Origin: Coccinella septempunctata
Lineage: Eukaryota; Arthropoda; Insecta; Coleoptera; Coccinellidae
Length of the DNA stretch: 64,000 nucleotides
NCBI RefSeq assembly: GCF_907165205.1
Contig: NC_058191.1
Span: forward strand, 27,174,064-27,238,063
Reading direction: 5' to 3'
Part shown: in pieces, positions 34,501-46,262 of the stretch
How positions within the stretch are numbered: the first letter of the stretch is position 1
Layout: the number at the start of each line of letters is the position of its first letter
Translations under genes and position numbers: made by a program
Notes under the pieces: model-generated
What the model was told of the DNA's origin: nothing
The model's input: the letters and a program-made list of their open reading frames with translations, nothing else
Database searches by the model: none

Positions 34501-37500
34501 TCGTTGGCAAATGTCAAGAAGGAAAAAGTAATCTGTTAGGTTATGGGCAAAGTTTTGGTTATGTGCACAATCTTTGCTTGAACGCATTCTTGTTTTCTTG
34601 TATTTTGTAAGCTATACAGCACATTGACAATATTAATATTAATCTTTTTAATGTCAATTGTCACAAGAAGTAGTAATACCAACATAAATTTCAACCAATC
34701 AGCAATCGGGGTTATGAAAATCTTTTTTTCTTTTTAACAGTAAAATCTAGAAAGCTCGGTAGAATTTCATAAATATATTTGATCATTGCGGAAAGAATGA
34801 AGTAGGTTTCGTTAGAAAGCAATCATTCCCCTTTGGTAGACCTTTTAGATCTTTTTCTAGGTTGGTCAACATATAGGGAACTCCTCTATTGTCTTATTAT
34901 CGTTAATGTTTTTATAACATAAAATTTCCCCGAAAATCAGGATAATATGATTCAATTTCGCTTTCATGATTTTTTCCAAATAGTGGATATTCTCTTCTCG
35001 ATATATCTTGATCTCATAATAATTTCAAAATTACTTCAACCAGTAATAAAATGTAGAATTATAGAATTAGCTCCTCCTTCCCAGCTGCGAAAGTGAGACG
35101 CATAGATTTCTTTCATCATTTCCTGGTGTGCCAATTATAATTGCTGTCATATTCGAAAGGAATAATGGAGCAGTAACTTTACTAAATATATTTCGAACAT
35201 CTAACGTGAGATATTGAGGTACTGAGTATTCCAAATACTTTGTAATGAAGTTTCATTGTTTGATGAAAATTCATTATCATTTTAGTGTTATTGGATCATT
35301 TTTTGTCTCGTTTTGGTTTTAATTGACATACTTTTAATTCCAATTCAGGATTCCGACATCGTTGGAAATAGTAAACATTCCGGACCGTTTCTATCGCTTT
35401 TTCAGTTCTGAAAAAATTTTGCACCGTGAAAAACGTACTAAATTTGGAGATAACCTAGTTTTTGTTTATTAGTACCGATAAGCTATAGTCAAGACATTTT
35501 CATAGACTAGAATTTTACCGATTTTTGGCACATGAGGAACAGGCACAGTGGTCCGAAACCCCGAAAAGCTGACCAAAAGTCAAAAACGTTTCCGATTCGG
35601 GTGGAATCTGCATTTAGGGGTTTTCGGTGTCGCTGATTACGAATTTGAAGACAAAAAGTGGAAACACAAAATGGCGGATCCAAAATGGCGGAAGTTTTTA
35701 CGAAAACGTACTCAATTCGGGTAAATGTCTGTACTCGGGGGTTTTTGAGGTCGCTAATGACGAATTCGAACTCGAAATGTAGAAAAAAAATGGTGGATCC
35801 AATATGGCGCGGAAAATTTTTCCGAAATCGTATTCAATTCGGGTAAAAGTTTGTATTCAAATCTACCTTTTTTCCAGAGAAAAATACATTTTACAGAATC
35901 AAAATCCGTTCACTTTTCGCGATTCTACACGTGTCTGAACTTTATTTTAGACGCGCGATGAACGAACGACTCACATGCTGCGGAAACACATTATTAACAC
36001 GCGACGCAAGCTGACGCGTAAATGGTACGCGCGTGGCGTCGCATCGGGTGTTCATAGTATGATTCTGGTCTATAGAAAACAATACATTTGATTCGATTCA
36101 ACACGCATCACGTTTCATCGGGTCGCGTCGCGTTTTAATAATGTGTTTCCGCCTTAACGCTCTTAAATGGTAAGCGATTCCAAGCCAGATAGGGACGTTT
36201 TCGCTTTCTTAATGGTTGTAATACATACTAGGGGTACTACTAAAACTATCCAATCATTGAAAGTCCCTAGAAAAAAACATTTTTTTTTACTTTTGGCCAG
36301 CTTTTCCGGATTTCGGACCACTGTGCACCGGTGAGAACAAAAAAACATGTCACCCCGATGGTCGATTAATCTGTAATAAGTAGAGATTCTGATTAATTCA
36401 ATCTGTATTTAGTAGCTAATTTGAATAGATTATAATTCTGTATTGAGTTATAGTTATATATAGTTATAGTGAGCCCTTTACAGCTCGCCTTCCAGATCCA
36501 GAGATCTGATGAAATCCAATATCTGGGACGGCTTCAACGAGGATAATTCCCCACTCCTACAAGTTACTTGTTCAAAGCACTCTTTCCTTTGGCTTGCAAT
36601 GGCAAAGCATTCCGTAACCAGGTGAATAGGAGTTTCTTCCTCCTCCTCACAGAATCTACACTCGTCAGTGTCCGACAAACCCATTCTCAACAGATGCTTC
36701 TTTAGGCGACAATGTCCTGTGAGAAAGCCAGTGAGTAGGTGTAGTTGGTGCTTACTGAGATCCAGATATTTTTTGAATCTAGCAGTTTCAAAGTTCCGAA
36801 GGAACTTTTTGGAGTGATCCATTCCTGGGAGATTCCGCCAGAGTTTTTCCCTTTCGGCTTTCTCATTCTCTATAAACTCCTTCTTGTAGATGCATTTTCC
36901 TATACCACAGAAGGGTTCTGGGCCAGTGAGTGGCGTTTGTGCGCTCTCTCTGGCAAGTGTATTGGCCTTCTCGTTTCCTACTATTCCCGAGTGACCGGGA
37001 ACCCAGATTGAAGAGACCTTATTTTTCTTGCCTACATCATTGAGTTCATTCCGGCACTCCCAAATCAGCTTTGAATCAATGACATAGGAGCTCAGTATTG
37101 CTTCTGTATTGAGTAGTGATAGCGTATGCTTTCACCGTATGAATTCTGAATTCTGTATTGAGTGGCCGTTTTAATAAGTAATAGTTCGAGATTTTCCTTT
37201 TTCTCTTTGCGTTTCAGTGCTTGTTGTAACTTACTTTTCTTTAAAGTAAGGTATAACGAGTGCCAAAGAGTGTAAACCTCAGTTTCAACCCCCTATACTA
37301 TCTAGTTCTACCAATGCTGAGAGTACGATTTCCTGGCCGACGTGAACATCCATTGGGAGCAGAATAAATCAGAGTGGTGAACAATTTTGTCTTTTCCCCT
37401 TATCTAATCAGTTCTTTCACTGCTGGGAGTACGATTCCCTGGCCGGCGTGCAAACCCATTGGGAGCAGAAACCAGAGTGGTGAACAATTGTGCCCCTTCT

Positions 37501-40500
37501 ACTTTTTGGTTTCCCTTCGTTGGAAGTATGATTCCCGACTGGCGTGCAAACCAGTTGGAAGCAAAGAACAGAGTGGAGAACCTGCAATCCCGTAGTTTGA
37601 AGCTCAGCAGCAACTTCATTGCCCGTTAAGTGTAAGTCATGGTTCTGGCTGGCAAACGAATCCGTCACACCTGGGACGCGTTTGAGATCTGCCCCTTTAT
37701 TTTCATTCAATTCACTCCCTCCGTGAATTCACCACTTTTGCATTGCTATTTGTATCGGAGGAAAACCCTTTTTGTTGTGTTATGTGTAAAGTAGACTGTT
37801 TCTATTCCACCTATTTTACTGGACTTTTCATTTGTATATGAAAATGCATATTAAAAATTCTCTTTATTTCATATTCCTCAGTGTTCGTATCCCTGGTAAA
37901 TAATTGGAAATTATCATAGGGAATTGGACAACAATAAAACAATTATTATAATTTCGCCGACGTTTCGGAACAATTCGTTCCTTTCTCAATGGTGTAATGA
38001 ATTTATTCCTACGTTAAACATGAATAATAACAGTAAAATAACAATACATCATTATGCAAAGTTAAAAAATATAGTCTTATTGAATAATATGACTCAGGAG
38101 TCGAAATAAGAGGCTGAAACGTGCATAATCCCTTTAAAATCAAATTCAAATTTCAGTTAGATGACACATTTCTATCTTTAGTCGATTATTATTCAGCCAG
38201 CCAATATACAGTTGGAGCAGTAATATCAAAACAACCTCAGACACAAAGGTAGACCAACACAAACATAACAAGGGAATCGAAATTATAAAATGAATTCATC
38301 CATTTGATACTCATAAGGTTATTATAGATAATACTTGAATGGTTTGTATCCTCCCTATAGTTAACAAAGTTGTGCATCCTTATCTGTATCATCTCACTCA
38401 ATAAGCCTCTTGAATAATTTTGTTCTCTATCCACAATCGTTACCCCGCCAAAATCCAATTGTGTGTCTAACAGCTGGTTTCATGAAACTTTGATTGTCCG
38501 ATCAAGGATGTGACGAAATCACTGAAACTTTTTCATTTCTGAATATTTTGAGAAAGTAACAATTGAAAATAATTGAAGAGAAGTATAAACATCATAATTT
38601 GATGTGTGAATGATATTCTGAATGATCGTGACTGAATTATCAATTGAAAACAAATTGACGTCTATTCGTCAATCAAGCGTTGATTCCCCGATCAAGTTTT
38701 ATGAAACCCGGGGTAATTGAAATTAGAAAAGGGCTCGATTCAATGGATCCGAAACTTGAAACAAAATTAAAATGTAAAAATTGAAATATTCGGGGATTTA
38801 AGTCCTTCCTTAAGTCGATTCTGGATCTTAGTTGAAGCTGCTTCAACAAAAATGTTATCAGCGAATACATTTCCAATAGAAACAGTTTAAAACCATTTTC
38901 AATTCCATTCTGTTCCATTATTGATTTAATCCAGACAATATCGCGAACGAAGTAAGAGAAATCCTGAAACTGGCAGTGGAGTACGCTTTCGGTGAAGAAG
39001 ACTGGTGGTGGCTTGGTCATCAACTATTAGATCAATCTATAACAATCAGCAGAGATTTCAAAAGAGATGCTGGAATGTATCATTCAATAGCAAGATATGC
39101 ACTCGGAAAATTCTTGTTGGAGAAGAGTAAGTATATATCTACTACAGTTCTCTGGAAAATAGTGAACTAACTACATATATCCATCGACCATCGGGATAAA
39201 TGAATTCGTCACTTTCCTAATTGACTGATGTATTTCATTTAGTAGGGAAAAATGTTGATATTCCGCATTCGCCGATATAGTTATTAATAAACCTGGTTCT
39301 TTTCGAATCTTTCGATCACGCAAAAAATCGGGAATGACACTTAGGATGTGTCAGTTGTAATGAGGGTAACGATTAACTTTTGGAAGGAGCATGAAACAGC
39401 CTGATCAGATGATTTAATCCTTATAAGCCGAGGAAAAGGTGTGGTTTGGTAATATAACTATACAGCCAGCGTTGGCTCTTGGCCACCATTCTACCATAAC
39501 ATACCATAGAACCAAACAAATTTTCAATGTCAAAATATTTAATTACTCAACATATTCTCCTCTTAATTGGATAGATTTATTACAGCAAACCTGCAACGTC
39601 TCTAGACCTTTCAAAGAAAATGTTTCTTCTTGCCCTGCAAATCAGACCTCCATAGCTTTTATTACGTCCTCGTTGGAAGAAAACTGACGACCTTTTAAAC
39701 TTTTTTTCAGTTGAGGAAAGAGATGATAGTCGGGTAGAGCCAAATCTAGTGAATAAGGGGGGTGTCGAATAGTAATCTCTGGTTATCGTTCTACCCTTAT
39801 CCAAAAAATCAATCATGATTATGTAATCCATGGCAATCACAAAAAACTGAAGCAAGAACTTTTCCAGCAGATTTTTGGACACGAAACTTCTTAGGTCTTG
39901 GAGAACCAGAGTGTCCATCGATTGTTTTTTTTGTTTCTGGCTCGTAGAAATGTACCCAAGTCTCATCCATAGTAAAAATTCGGTTTAAGAAGTCTACATC
40001 GTTTTCAAATCGAGCACAGATCGAACGCGATGCTTCTACCCTTGCACGCTTTTGGTCAACATTCAAACATTTGGGGATCCATTTTGCAGCAATTTTTCTC
40101 ATGTCCAAATTGACGTGAAATATATGATGAACGCGTTCGTATGAAATATTCAGTGCTTCAGATTTCCGTTTTAGCGTTTTCGACGGCTAATAAAATCATA
40201 TCATGAACTGCATATTTACGGAGCTGACACAGAAACTGGCCTTCCCGATCGGGCATCATCTTCAATGGAAAATTCACCTCTTTTGAAGCTTGCAGTCCAA
40301 TTTTTCACGTTCGCATACGAAGGACATTGATCACCAAGGATATTGAGCATATCTTCGTAAATCTGCTTACCTCTTAACCCTTTTAAATACATCAGGTACT
40401 GGATGATGGCTCGATACTCAAATTTTTCGATTTTCACAATTTCGGTGGACATCTTTTAATTTATTGCGTAACTTTGGTTTACTTTTTTGACCTCAAACTC

Positions 40501-43500
40501 CACACTGACACTTCTAATGAGTTATTGTTCGTTGGTATGGTAACGCAATATTTTTTTTATGCATGGAATTGGTCTAGGCTAACTAGATATCATTACATCC
40601 TCGTATATCAAAGATAAATGAGTCAAATTACTCTGCGACAAAAACGGAATTTTAAGTAACTTCTAATTAATTTTAAATTAGAAACATATTTTTCACTTAA
40701 CGCCACTGTGGCTGGTGATGGGAAAAGTGATCTTAAATTATTCGAAATTCCAATGTACCTACAATAGTTTCGAAAGGTTGAAGTCCTTCTATTATTTCAC
40801 CATTATATTTTTGATTCAGTACTAACCCTTGACAGCAACCAGCAACATCGATGAAGAAGTTCTGAAATCCGGTTAGTCGTCTAGCTTGTTAGTTCGAATC
40901 GAAGGATTTTCATCTAAATATCTAGTCCAGGCTTTCTAAAATATTCTGTTTAAATTTATTCATGAAAATTATGATAGGTTAGAGATATATGTACATTCTG
41001 AATTTTGATGCTCATCTGTATGAGGAGGCTTAGCCTAACTTGTCTCCTCTGACGAGCCGCCTTAGATAATACTCATATACCCTCTGCTCTGCACTTTAGC
41101 TAGAACCATCCCTGTAACTAACATTTAGGCTGAAGGACCTCAAGTCGATGGCCAATTGCTTATATGCTTATATATTTGCAATAAACGACTGTTTCTACTA
41201 CTACTAACTAACATTGATTCGAATTTTTATGAAATGTTATGTTCCTAATATTATAGTAACGGATGTAGATGCAGCTTTGGAGCATCTAAATATCGCAAGG
41301 AGTATATCTGTAGGTAATCCATGGAGCGCGAAGGGCATATTCAAGACGCATCAGAAAACAGTTTTCACTGAAGTCTCCATACTTCTCTACAAAGTTATCT
41401 TGAAACAAGCAAGACAATGTATGAAGTATGATCCTCACTTGGCAATCAAGCTATGCAAAACGGCAAGAAAGGCTGCTTTAGACGGTAATATTCAACTCAA
41501 ATATATCACATACCTATACACTTTCAAGATTAAGTAACCTGATTCTGCCGTATGATCAGTTCTAACCTAATTTTCATCAAGATCTCTACGATTGGGAATC
41601 GCTATTCTGCCTATTGTATTGAATTGAATGAATCTCTTGAATCGCTCCTTTAAGGTTGCCATTACTCTGGTGAAACAGAAGCGTATATCACCGAAGGAGA
41701 GTGCGAACAGTTGATTCACGATACCCAGAGTGCCATCAAATCATTTCAAAAGGCTCTTGCCATTCAGAGCTTTCACGAAGACCCTCATTGGAAGTGTGAA
41801 GCTATGTCTCATCTAGCAATTGCTTATTTGAAGTGAGATATCCTCTCTATCTTTTTCATTTAATAGGTACTTATCTATTTCCTTCTCAGACACGGACTTC
41901 TCTCCTCTGCCCTGCAGATGTTGCACGATTTAAAAGATTACGCTGTGAAACACCAGCTTACTTTTTACGTGGCACAGTCCTACAAATACTTGGGAGAGTA
42001 TTATCTTAGAGAAGGCACACCTCAAAATGCGACACCACTGTTAAAAATTGCTTTGAGACTGTTTAATGAGGGAAACTACATACATGAAGCAGAGAGTGCA
42101 AGGAACTATGCTGCAATATCTATAGGTAAAGAATTATGAGATTTGAAGGATGTAGGTTGACGTCGTTGACGACTCCGATGATTCCACTAAAAATTCATAT
42201 ACAAATCTAGGCCACTACTTGGCCGATAAATCGTTAAATAAGTCTCTGACGTTAAAACCTTGTAGTACAGTAGTTCAAATTAAAGCCAAACTCAACGATG
42301 TGCCCAATTCAATCTGAAAAAATTGAAGATTGAGCTGGGTTCAAAGATTTTTTACAGATATTTTTTATTTTTGAATATCAAATCAATCTGAATCGGCGCA
42401 TTATACGAGAAAATATGACGAATACTTTTATTTTCCAATATGGTTAAATATTCATTAGTGACTGTCCAACTTATTTTTAAAATTTGAGTTCTTTTTCTGG
42501 TATTTTCATAGCATATAGGGGAAGTCCGGGAGAGTTGAACCCCTTTTCACTCTGATGCCACTTTAGTTGTATCTATAAATGGTAGCAACTCATTTTTTTG
42601 CGTGACGATATCATGCCCAAATAGGTAACGTAAGTAATGAAAAGTTGAGAGATGGTGAGATGAACATTTTAAGTACAGCAATTCTTTTTTTACGAACCGA
42701 AAATTGGCTCCTGTCTCCCTAACACATGAGAGAGTTGAACAGGGGGCGAGAGAGACTTGACCTAAGTTTGTTTCCAATGACCAACGATTGTCTATGTCAA
42801 GGTTTTCATCATCAGATGTATCAGCGTATGAAATACATATTTTCTATTTCAGAGTCACTCTCACTTATTTCCGAGATGATTTTTACTTTTTTGAACCTTT
42901 GTATATTCTTTTATATTTATTTGTATTATTCAATTTTCTTTTTTTGAAGCAAACTATTATCTAAGCTAAGTGCTGAAAACTTGGAACACTGATTATGTCT
43001 CCCGACCATAGCATGGGTCAAGTCAAGTTAGTTACTTTTTAAGTTCTTTTAGAGTTCAATGCTCCCGAACTGTTCTAATGGCGGCCAAAATGGAGCCGTC
43101 ACTACTTGTACCTTGTTACGACTATGTCGTAAGCTATTTATGATACTGGTAGCGTCAAATTTGAATTGAAATATTTGAGGTGGTTCAAGTCTCCTACCTG
43201 AACAAGTCTCCCGGACTCGCCCTAGTGGTCATAATTAAGAAAATAGAAAATGTGGGTTCAATTTTGTGTTCGGAGAAGATTCTCATCTCATTAATGAAAA
43301 ACTATATTCCGAGAATCATTCCATTCGATAAAATCGTTTTTTTTTATGGATCTTCAACTGCCTGTACCTTTCCAACCTAGCCGAATTCGACAAAATTGTA
43401 AAGGGAAATAGTGTTTAGTTCTGCCTCAGGAATATATGTGCAAGACAAAACTCACCCTTTATACAGATTTTCAGTGTCTTAGTTATTTTTATACTCGGTG

Positions 43501-44665
43501 AATTGCTGCAGGAATTGAACTCATAAATCCCTATATCGAATTGGTGGTAGCCTGCGACGAAAAAAACCCAGATTACGACATCCTCATGCGAAAGCTCATA
43601 GAATGGAAAGATTCTAGAGTCACATTCTGGAAAGACTTGAAAGGAGAAATAAGTTTTGGAAGAATAGATGAAGCGAATAGGGAAACAGAAAGTGATTTTC
43701 TCCGGCTAACAGAGTCTAATGCTGAAATGCCGAATAGGGAAGTGGTGTTGTCTGTAAAATCTCTTGTGGGAAGTAAAGATTCGTTTCGAGTGGGTGAGAG
43801 GGTGGCCAGCAAATCGAGAGAATCTGTTGAGGAAAGTACGAAGGAATCCAGAGAAGTGGAGAGTGTGGATGAAGAGGCCTTCGTTGCAAAAAAGGTGGAC
43901 TCGAAGAAGGGAAGTACAGACGATGAAAAGAAGGAGGTTATAACATTACACGTGAGTGAGCATTGTTTTGTAAAATTTTCTCAATTTTGAAAGAGTTTGA
44001 GACCGAGGGCTAATTTTTAACACGATCGGATTTGTATTTATGAAGATTTTAGTAAAATGAAGTGTTTCTTAGAGAAGCTAAGCAGCGTTCTCAGTAAACA
44101 CATGCATATGGGTGGAAAAAACGTTGCATCGCTATTGTTATTTATCGTTGAAAGACGGAAAAATGTCACTAGGAAATACGTTTCATCTTTGTTTCATAGT
44201 AACATTTCCTTCTCGCTATGCTCTTCGAGCCGCTCGAGTCAATATGGACAATGATAAAACGAACACGGCCGCGAGTCAGACGAGCCACACCAGCCAACTT
44301 GGCAAGTCCAAGACGGCCGATCACGAGTTGTGTGGACCGGCCTTAACGGCGTGTCAGCGGTGGTTCTATTTCCTTCTTTGATCCGAATAATATTTTGGTA
44401 ATATTGCGCGCACACCTGTACTCACCTAGGTGCATAATGAAAGTATACTAGAAATATGGTGTATTTTAGAGTTGATTTTTGTATTTTTGTACTATATATT
44501 AAAAATATAAATAAACAGGAATCACTGGAATAACCATGCTTTACGTTGATCTTCCTCAAAATTGGTGCAAACGGGAATTTCTATTATAGGTGAGATACCT
44601 GATATCTGCATATTAATGGTGATGTATTTGTGTTTCAGGTTACGGAAAACTTTACAGATGACTGA
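31573..44665 (+). CDS. TPR-repeat protein, TTC29-like (probable cilium/sperm-flagellum protein)
   Basis: Eight exons: 31573-31694, 33956-34179, 38935-39126, 41257-41484, 41655-41832, 41890-42125, 43512-43951, 44639-44665; all GT/AG and phase-consistent, 548 aa. The N-terminus (LNREEVIRYRLP, GQDGYKNTAEY), then WLRPRL, LYHLRDGLATAEKAH and GEEDWWWLGHQLLDQS follow the order seen in animal TTC29 proteins (KEEV, DGYHKSF, YLYHYL..AEDAE, EDKW). Helical TPR pairs follow, for example AIKSFQKALAIQ and KYLGEYYLREGTPQNATPLL. TTC29 works in the axoneme and is needed for sperm motility in vertebrates. The last 110 residues are Ser/Glu/Lys-rich and look disordered; vertebrate TTC29 is shorter (about 475 aa). 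The final exon codes for only eight residues. Another TPR-family assignment remains possible. Confidence 0.8.
32179..33370 (-). mobile_element. Candidate solo LTR carrying a hairpin array (TTC29-like intron 1)
   Basis: This GC-richer block differs from its surroundings. It starts near TGTAACGTGG (32179) and fades near 33370. On the minus strand GCCTATAAAAGCAG (33266-33279) is a good TATA box near one end, as in an LTR promoter. Inside are three tandem hairpins (32642-32904), two smaller ones at 32220-32246 and 32282-32314, and paired arms GTAGGTC/GACCTAC at 32984-33026. No target duplication, internal gag/pol or second LTR is visible, so the LTR label is a guess. Confidence 0.35.
32642..32904. 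repeat. Three tandem hairpins with a shared loop and different stems
   Basis: Units at 32642-32700, 32742-32798 and 32847-32904, spaced about 100 bp. Loops of 25-27 nt are nearly the same (TTACGCACCATGACTGA in two units, GAGCTACGCTCCATGACTGA in the first). Stems differ: AGACTTTTACTCGCTA, ATCTCTTATTCTCTA and GACTTTCCCTTCAGTA on the left, each with its own complement on the right (15 of 16, 13 of 15 and 14 of 16 paired; bulges in units 1 and 3). Pairing kept while sequence changes suggests a structure under selection. Confidence 0.75.
34255..34891. repeat. 637-bp foldback element, TTC29-like intron 2
   Basis: Arms of about 240 bp (34255-34498 and 34649-34891) are inverted copies at about 90%, starting CAATGGAGGAGTTCCC and ending GGGAACTCCTCTATTG. 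The spacer of about 150 bp has no coding capacity. Confidence 0.85.
35543..36326. repeat. Element with 45-bp inverted ends and internal tandem units
   Basis: Ends GCACAGTGGTCCGAAACCCC and ...TTTCGGACCACTGTGC are inverted copies extending over about 45 bp (CGAAAAGCTGACCAAAAGT). Inside, 35600-35830 holds two diverged tandem units containing AAAATGGCGGATCC / AAATGGTGGATCC. Another palindromic element is nested at 35980-36152. A target duplication is not clear. Confidence 0.65.
35980..36152. repeat. Nested 173-bp palindromic MITE
   Basis: GCGGAAACACATTATTAA with CACGCGACGC on the left is mirrored by GCGTCGCG and TTTTAATAATGTGTTTCCGC on the right. CpG-rich in the middle, unlike the surrounding AT-rich DNA. 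Confidence 0.65.
36478..37105 (-). mobile_element. LINE 3' fragment: RNase H end and zinc-knuckle tail
   Basis: The continuous minus-strand frame from about 37105 to the stop at 36478 contains IDSKLIWECRNEL, WVPGHSGIVGNEKAN (RNase H core with its catalytic-site His) and then CRFCEEEEETPIHLVTEC. This order is typical of the C-terminus of Jockey/R1/I-type non-LTR retrotransposons. 5'-truncated; the reverse transcriptase is absent. Inserted in intron 2 of the TTC29-like gene, opposite in orientation. Confidence 0.8.
37315..37590. repeat. Three diverged tandem units of about 100 bp
   Basis: Three units share GGGAGTACGATTCCCTGGCC, GGCGTGCAAACC, TTGGGAGCAGAA and CAGAGTGGTGAACAA, with increasing divergence to the right. 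They lie directly upstream (minus-strand sense) of the LINE fragment. Several overlapping open frames exist but none is convincing. Confidence 0.7.
37950..37995 (-). repeat. Degenerate hammerhead-like motif
   Basis: The minus strand has stem II GGAAC-GAATT-GTTCC followed by GAAACGTCGG, as at 12294 and 23132, but the first core segment is TTGAGAA instead of CTGANGA, so it should be inactive. Confidence 0.35.
38471..38707. repeat. MITE family member 1 (GTTTCATGAAAC ends)
   Basis: Begins GGTTTCATGAAACTTTGATT and ends CGATCAAGTTTTATGAAACC, imperfect inverted ends. The full length matches 55773-56026 (shared TGAAAACAAATTGACxTCTA and ATTCGTCAATCAA). Confidence 0.8.
39504..40540 (-). mobile_element. 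Mariner element, internally deleted
   Basis: 1,037 bp flanked by TA on both sides (39502-39503, 40541-40542), with imperfect terminal repeats CCATAGAACCAAACAAA / CCATACCAACGAACAA. It carries the broken transposase at 39543-40452 and lies in intron 3 of the TTC29-like gene, opposite in orientation. Confidence 0.7.
39543..40452 (-). pseudogene. Mariner transposase pseudogene
   Basis: Starts MSTEIVKIEKFEYRAIIQYL with helix-turn-helix and WTASFKRGEFSIEDDARSGR, then after a frameshift TMDETWVHFYEPETK with the first catalytic Asp, then IIMIDFLDKGRTI and ITRDYYSTP. At that point the frame jumps to YSLDLALPDYHLFPQLKKS, near the end of the catalytic domain. About 50 residues, including the second catalytic Asp region, are deleted. 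It ends with RGEYVE and stop. At least one frameshift besides the deletion; not functional. Confidence 0.85.
41130..41215 (+). repeat. Retroposon 3'-tail fragment
   Basis: GGCTGAAGGACCTCAAGTCG, ATGGCC, then AATAAACGACTGTT and a CTACTACTAC run, just before exon 4 of the TTC29-like gene. Same family as 12428-12505. Confidence 0.55.
42522..43213. repeat. Element with AGTCCGGGAGA inverted ends
   Basis: The left end AGTCCGGGAGAGTTGAACC is mirrored by the right CTGAACAAGTCTCCCGGACT. Internal motifs GAGAGAGACTTGACC and GGGTCAAGTCAAG repeat the same theme. About 690 bp, TTC29-like intron 6, no coding content recognised. Confidence 0.55.
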
Positions 44666-46262
44666 ATGCCGTTGGTGTTGAGGGAATAACTAAGTAAAAA
44701 TTGATTACTCAGTCAATTATTATAGTAAATCTTTCAAAAATATTTCAAATTTAAGAATAAAATGAAATGCATTTGTTGCCTGATCATTCAGACGCTTGTC
44801 TGTATATTAGATTTTACACTAACACCAAAACCGCGTTCATAAAATCTGCTTTATAATTTTGCCTAATTGTGTCTAATTTCGGAAATTTGATCCGAAAATG
44901 AGCCCTAATGGTTTCAATGAGCTTTTAATACTGAAATTGTCTCCAAATGATTATTGAAATGAAGAACATTCAATTTAAATTATGCACTTAATAATCAAAA
45001 AAAAGCACAACGTCTTTCCAGATTCATCTGATGGCAAAAACTGTTGTCATAACAGCTGATCCACAGATAATAGGCGAAGACTCATTTTTGGTCTTAATAT
45101 CAGAAATAAAAAATTTGGAAATTTTTTAGATTAAAGACTTAAGTAATTGCATCTAATAAGGGCCTGGTTTTTGGAAATCCTTATAAATCAATTTTGGGAC
45201 AAGTGTCAATTTGTTAAACATCATGATCAAAGAAACTGTTTTCATTCAAATAGAAAATAGTATACAGAAACAAGGCACGGATGGCCAGTTTTTTAGAAGT
45301 CCGTCTTTGGTCCCTATTGGGAACTAGGGCTCTGAATAAGGTCCATAATTTGACTGCCAGATTTAAGGCGTTTTATACTGGAAAAATCGTATCCTCAGGA
45401 AGCAATTACTTCAAACTGCTTTAATACATGAGCATTTTGCGTGGCAATGCACGTGTATAACCATATCACATCAGATCAATTTGAACGCGCAAAATCCGTA
45501 GATTTTTGAATCATGCGCATTATGACGTGGGCCCACGTCACGTCAGGGTAAACTGTATACACCTAAGTCATTTGAGTAACTGATCATGCATTTTTTTCAG
45601 AACTTCCTACCCCTAATAATGTCCTGTCCTTATCTGGAGACGATGAAGTGGACCTTGTTTGGCACTTAGTTTGGGCAAACCAAAGACAATCAAAATAAAC
45701 AATCAAGAATTTTGGTAACTTACCCCGTCACTCCACGCTTCAACAGTGTTTCAACACTATGAAAGCACAATTATTGCATAATAACAGGCTTTTATTTCTA
45801 AAACCTCGCAAAACAAAGTGAAGATATTTTATAAATTGAGATTGACCCTGAGGCAACATACAGAGCCACTCAAAAAATGATTAGCGCGAAAGCAATGGAC
45901 GTCGATACGCTTTTGAAAAAAAACTAGGGAGGTTCCAGGCGGTATCAGTTTTATTTTAAGTATTAAGTGCGGGAAGTTTGAAATATGGACCTTATATGGA
46001 ACTGGCCCTTTTTAGGAGCAACCACCTACGATAAAGCATATTCTTTTCGAGATAATTGTCCTCAGAGAGTGAACGAAAATATGTCTGTGTTTTCATCAAT
46101 CATCGACCCAATATCCGAAATAAATTAAATTATCCACTTTCTTTTTTTCATTTGACCGTAATGCTGTTGACATTGAATGATGAGTAATTCCCTGAACTGT
46201 CTTCTCCTATTGAGGGTTGATTCCCTATTACCTAATAAATTAAAATATGTAATTGCTCGATG
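44666..46262. other. Intergenic DNA between the TPR gene and the gustatory receptor locus
   Basis: AATAAA at 44757-44762 fits the poly(A) signal of the TTC29-like gene. An 18-bp perfect palindrome, TGACGTGGGCCCACGTCA, lies at 45523-45540. No coding sequence recognised. Confidence 0.5.
44757..44762 (+). terminator. Poly(A) signal AATAAA of the TTC29-like gene
   Basis: AATAAA 92 bp after the predicted stop at 44665, at a typical distance. Confidence 0.55.

Noticed and set aside
37374..37710. Overlapping open frames in the 37.3-37.7 kb tandem repeats
   Set aside because: Explained by the repeated units; no start context or domain.
40890..40910. GTTCGAATC resembling a tRNA B box
   Set aside because: No A box, acceptor stem or anticodon arm around it.
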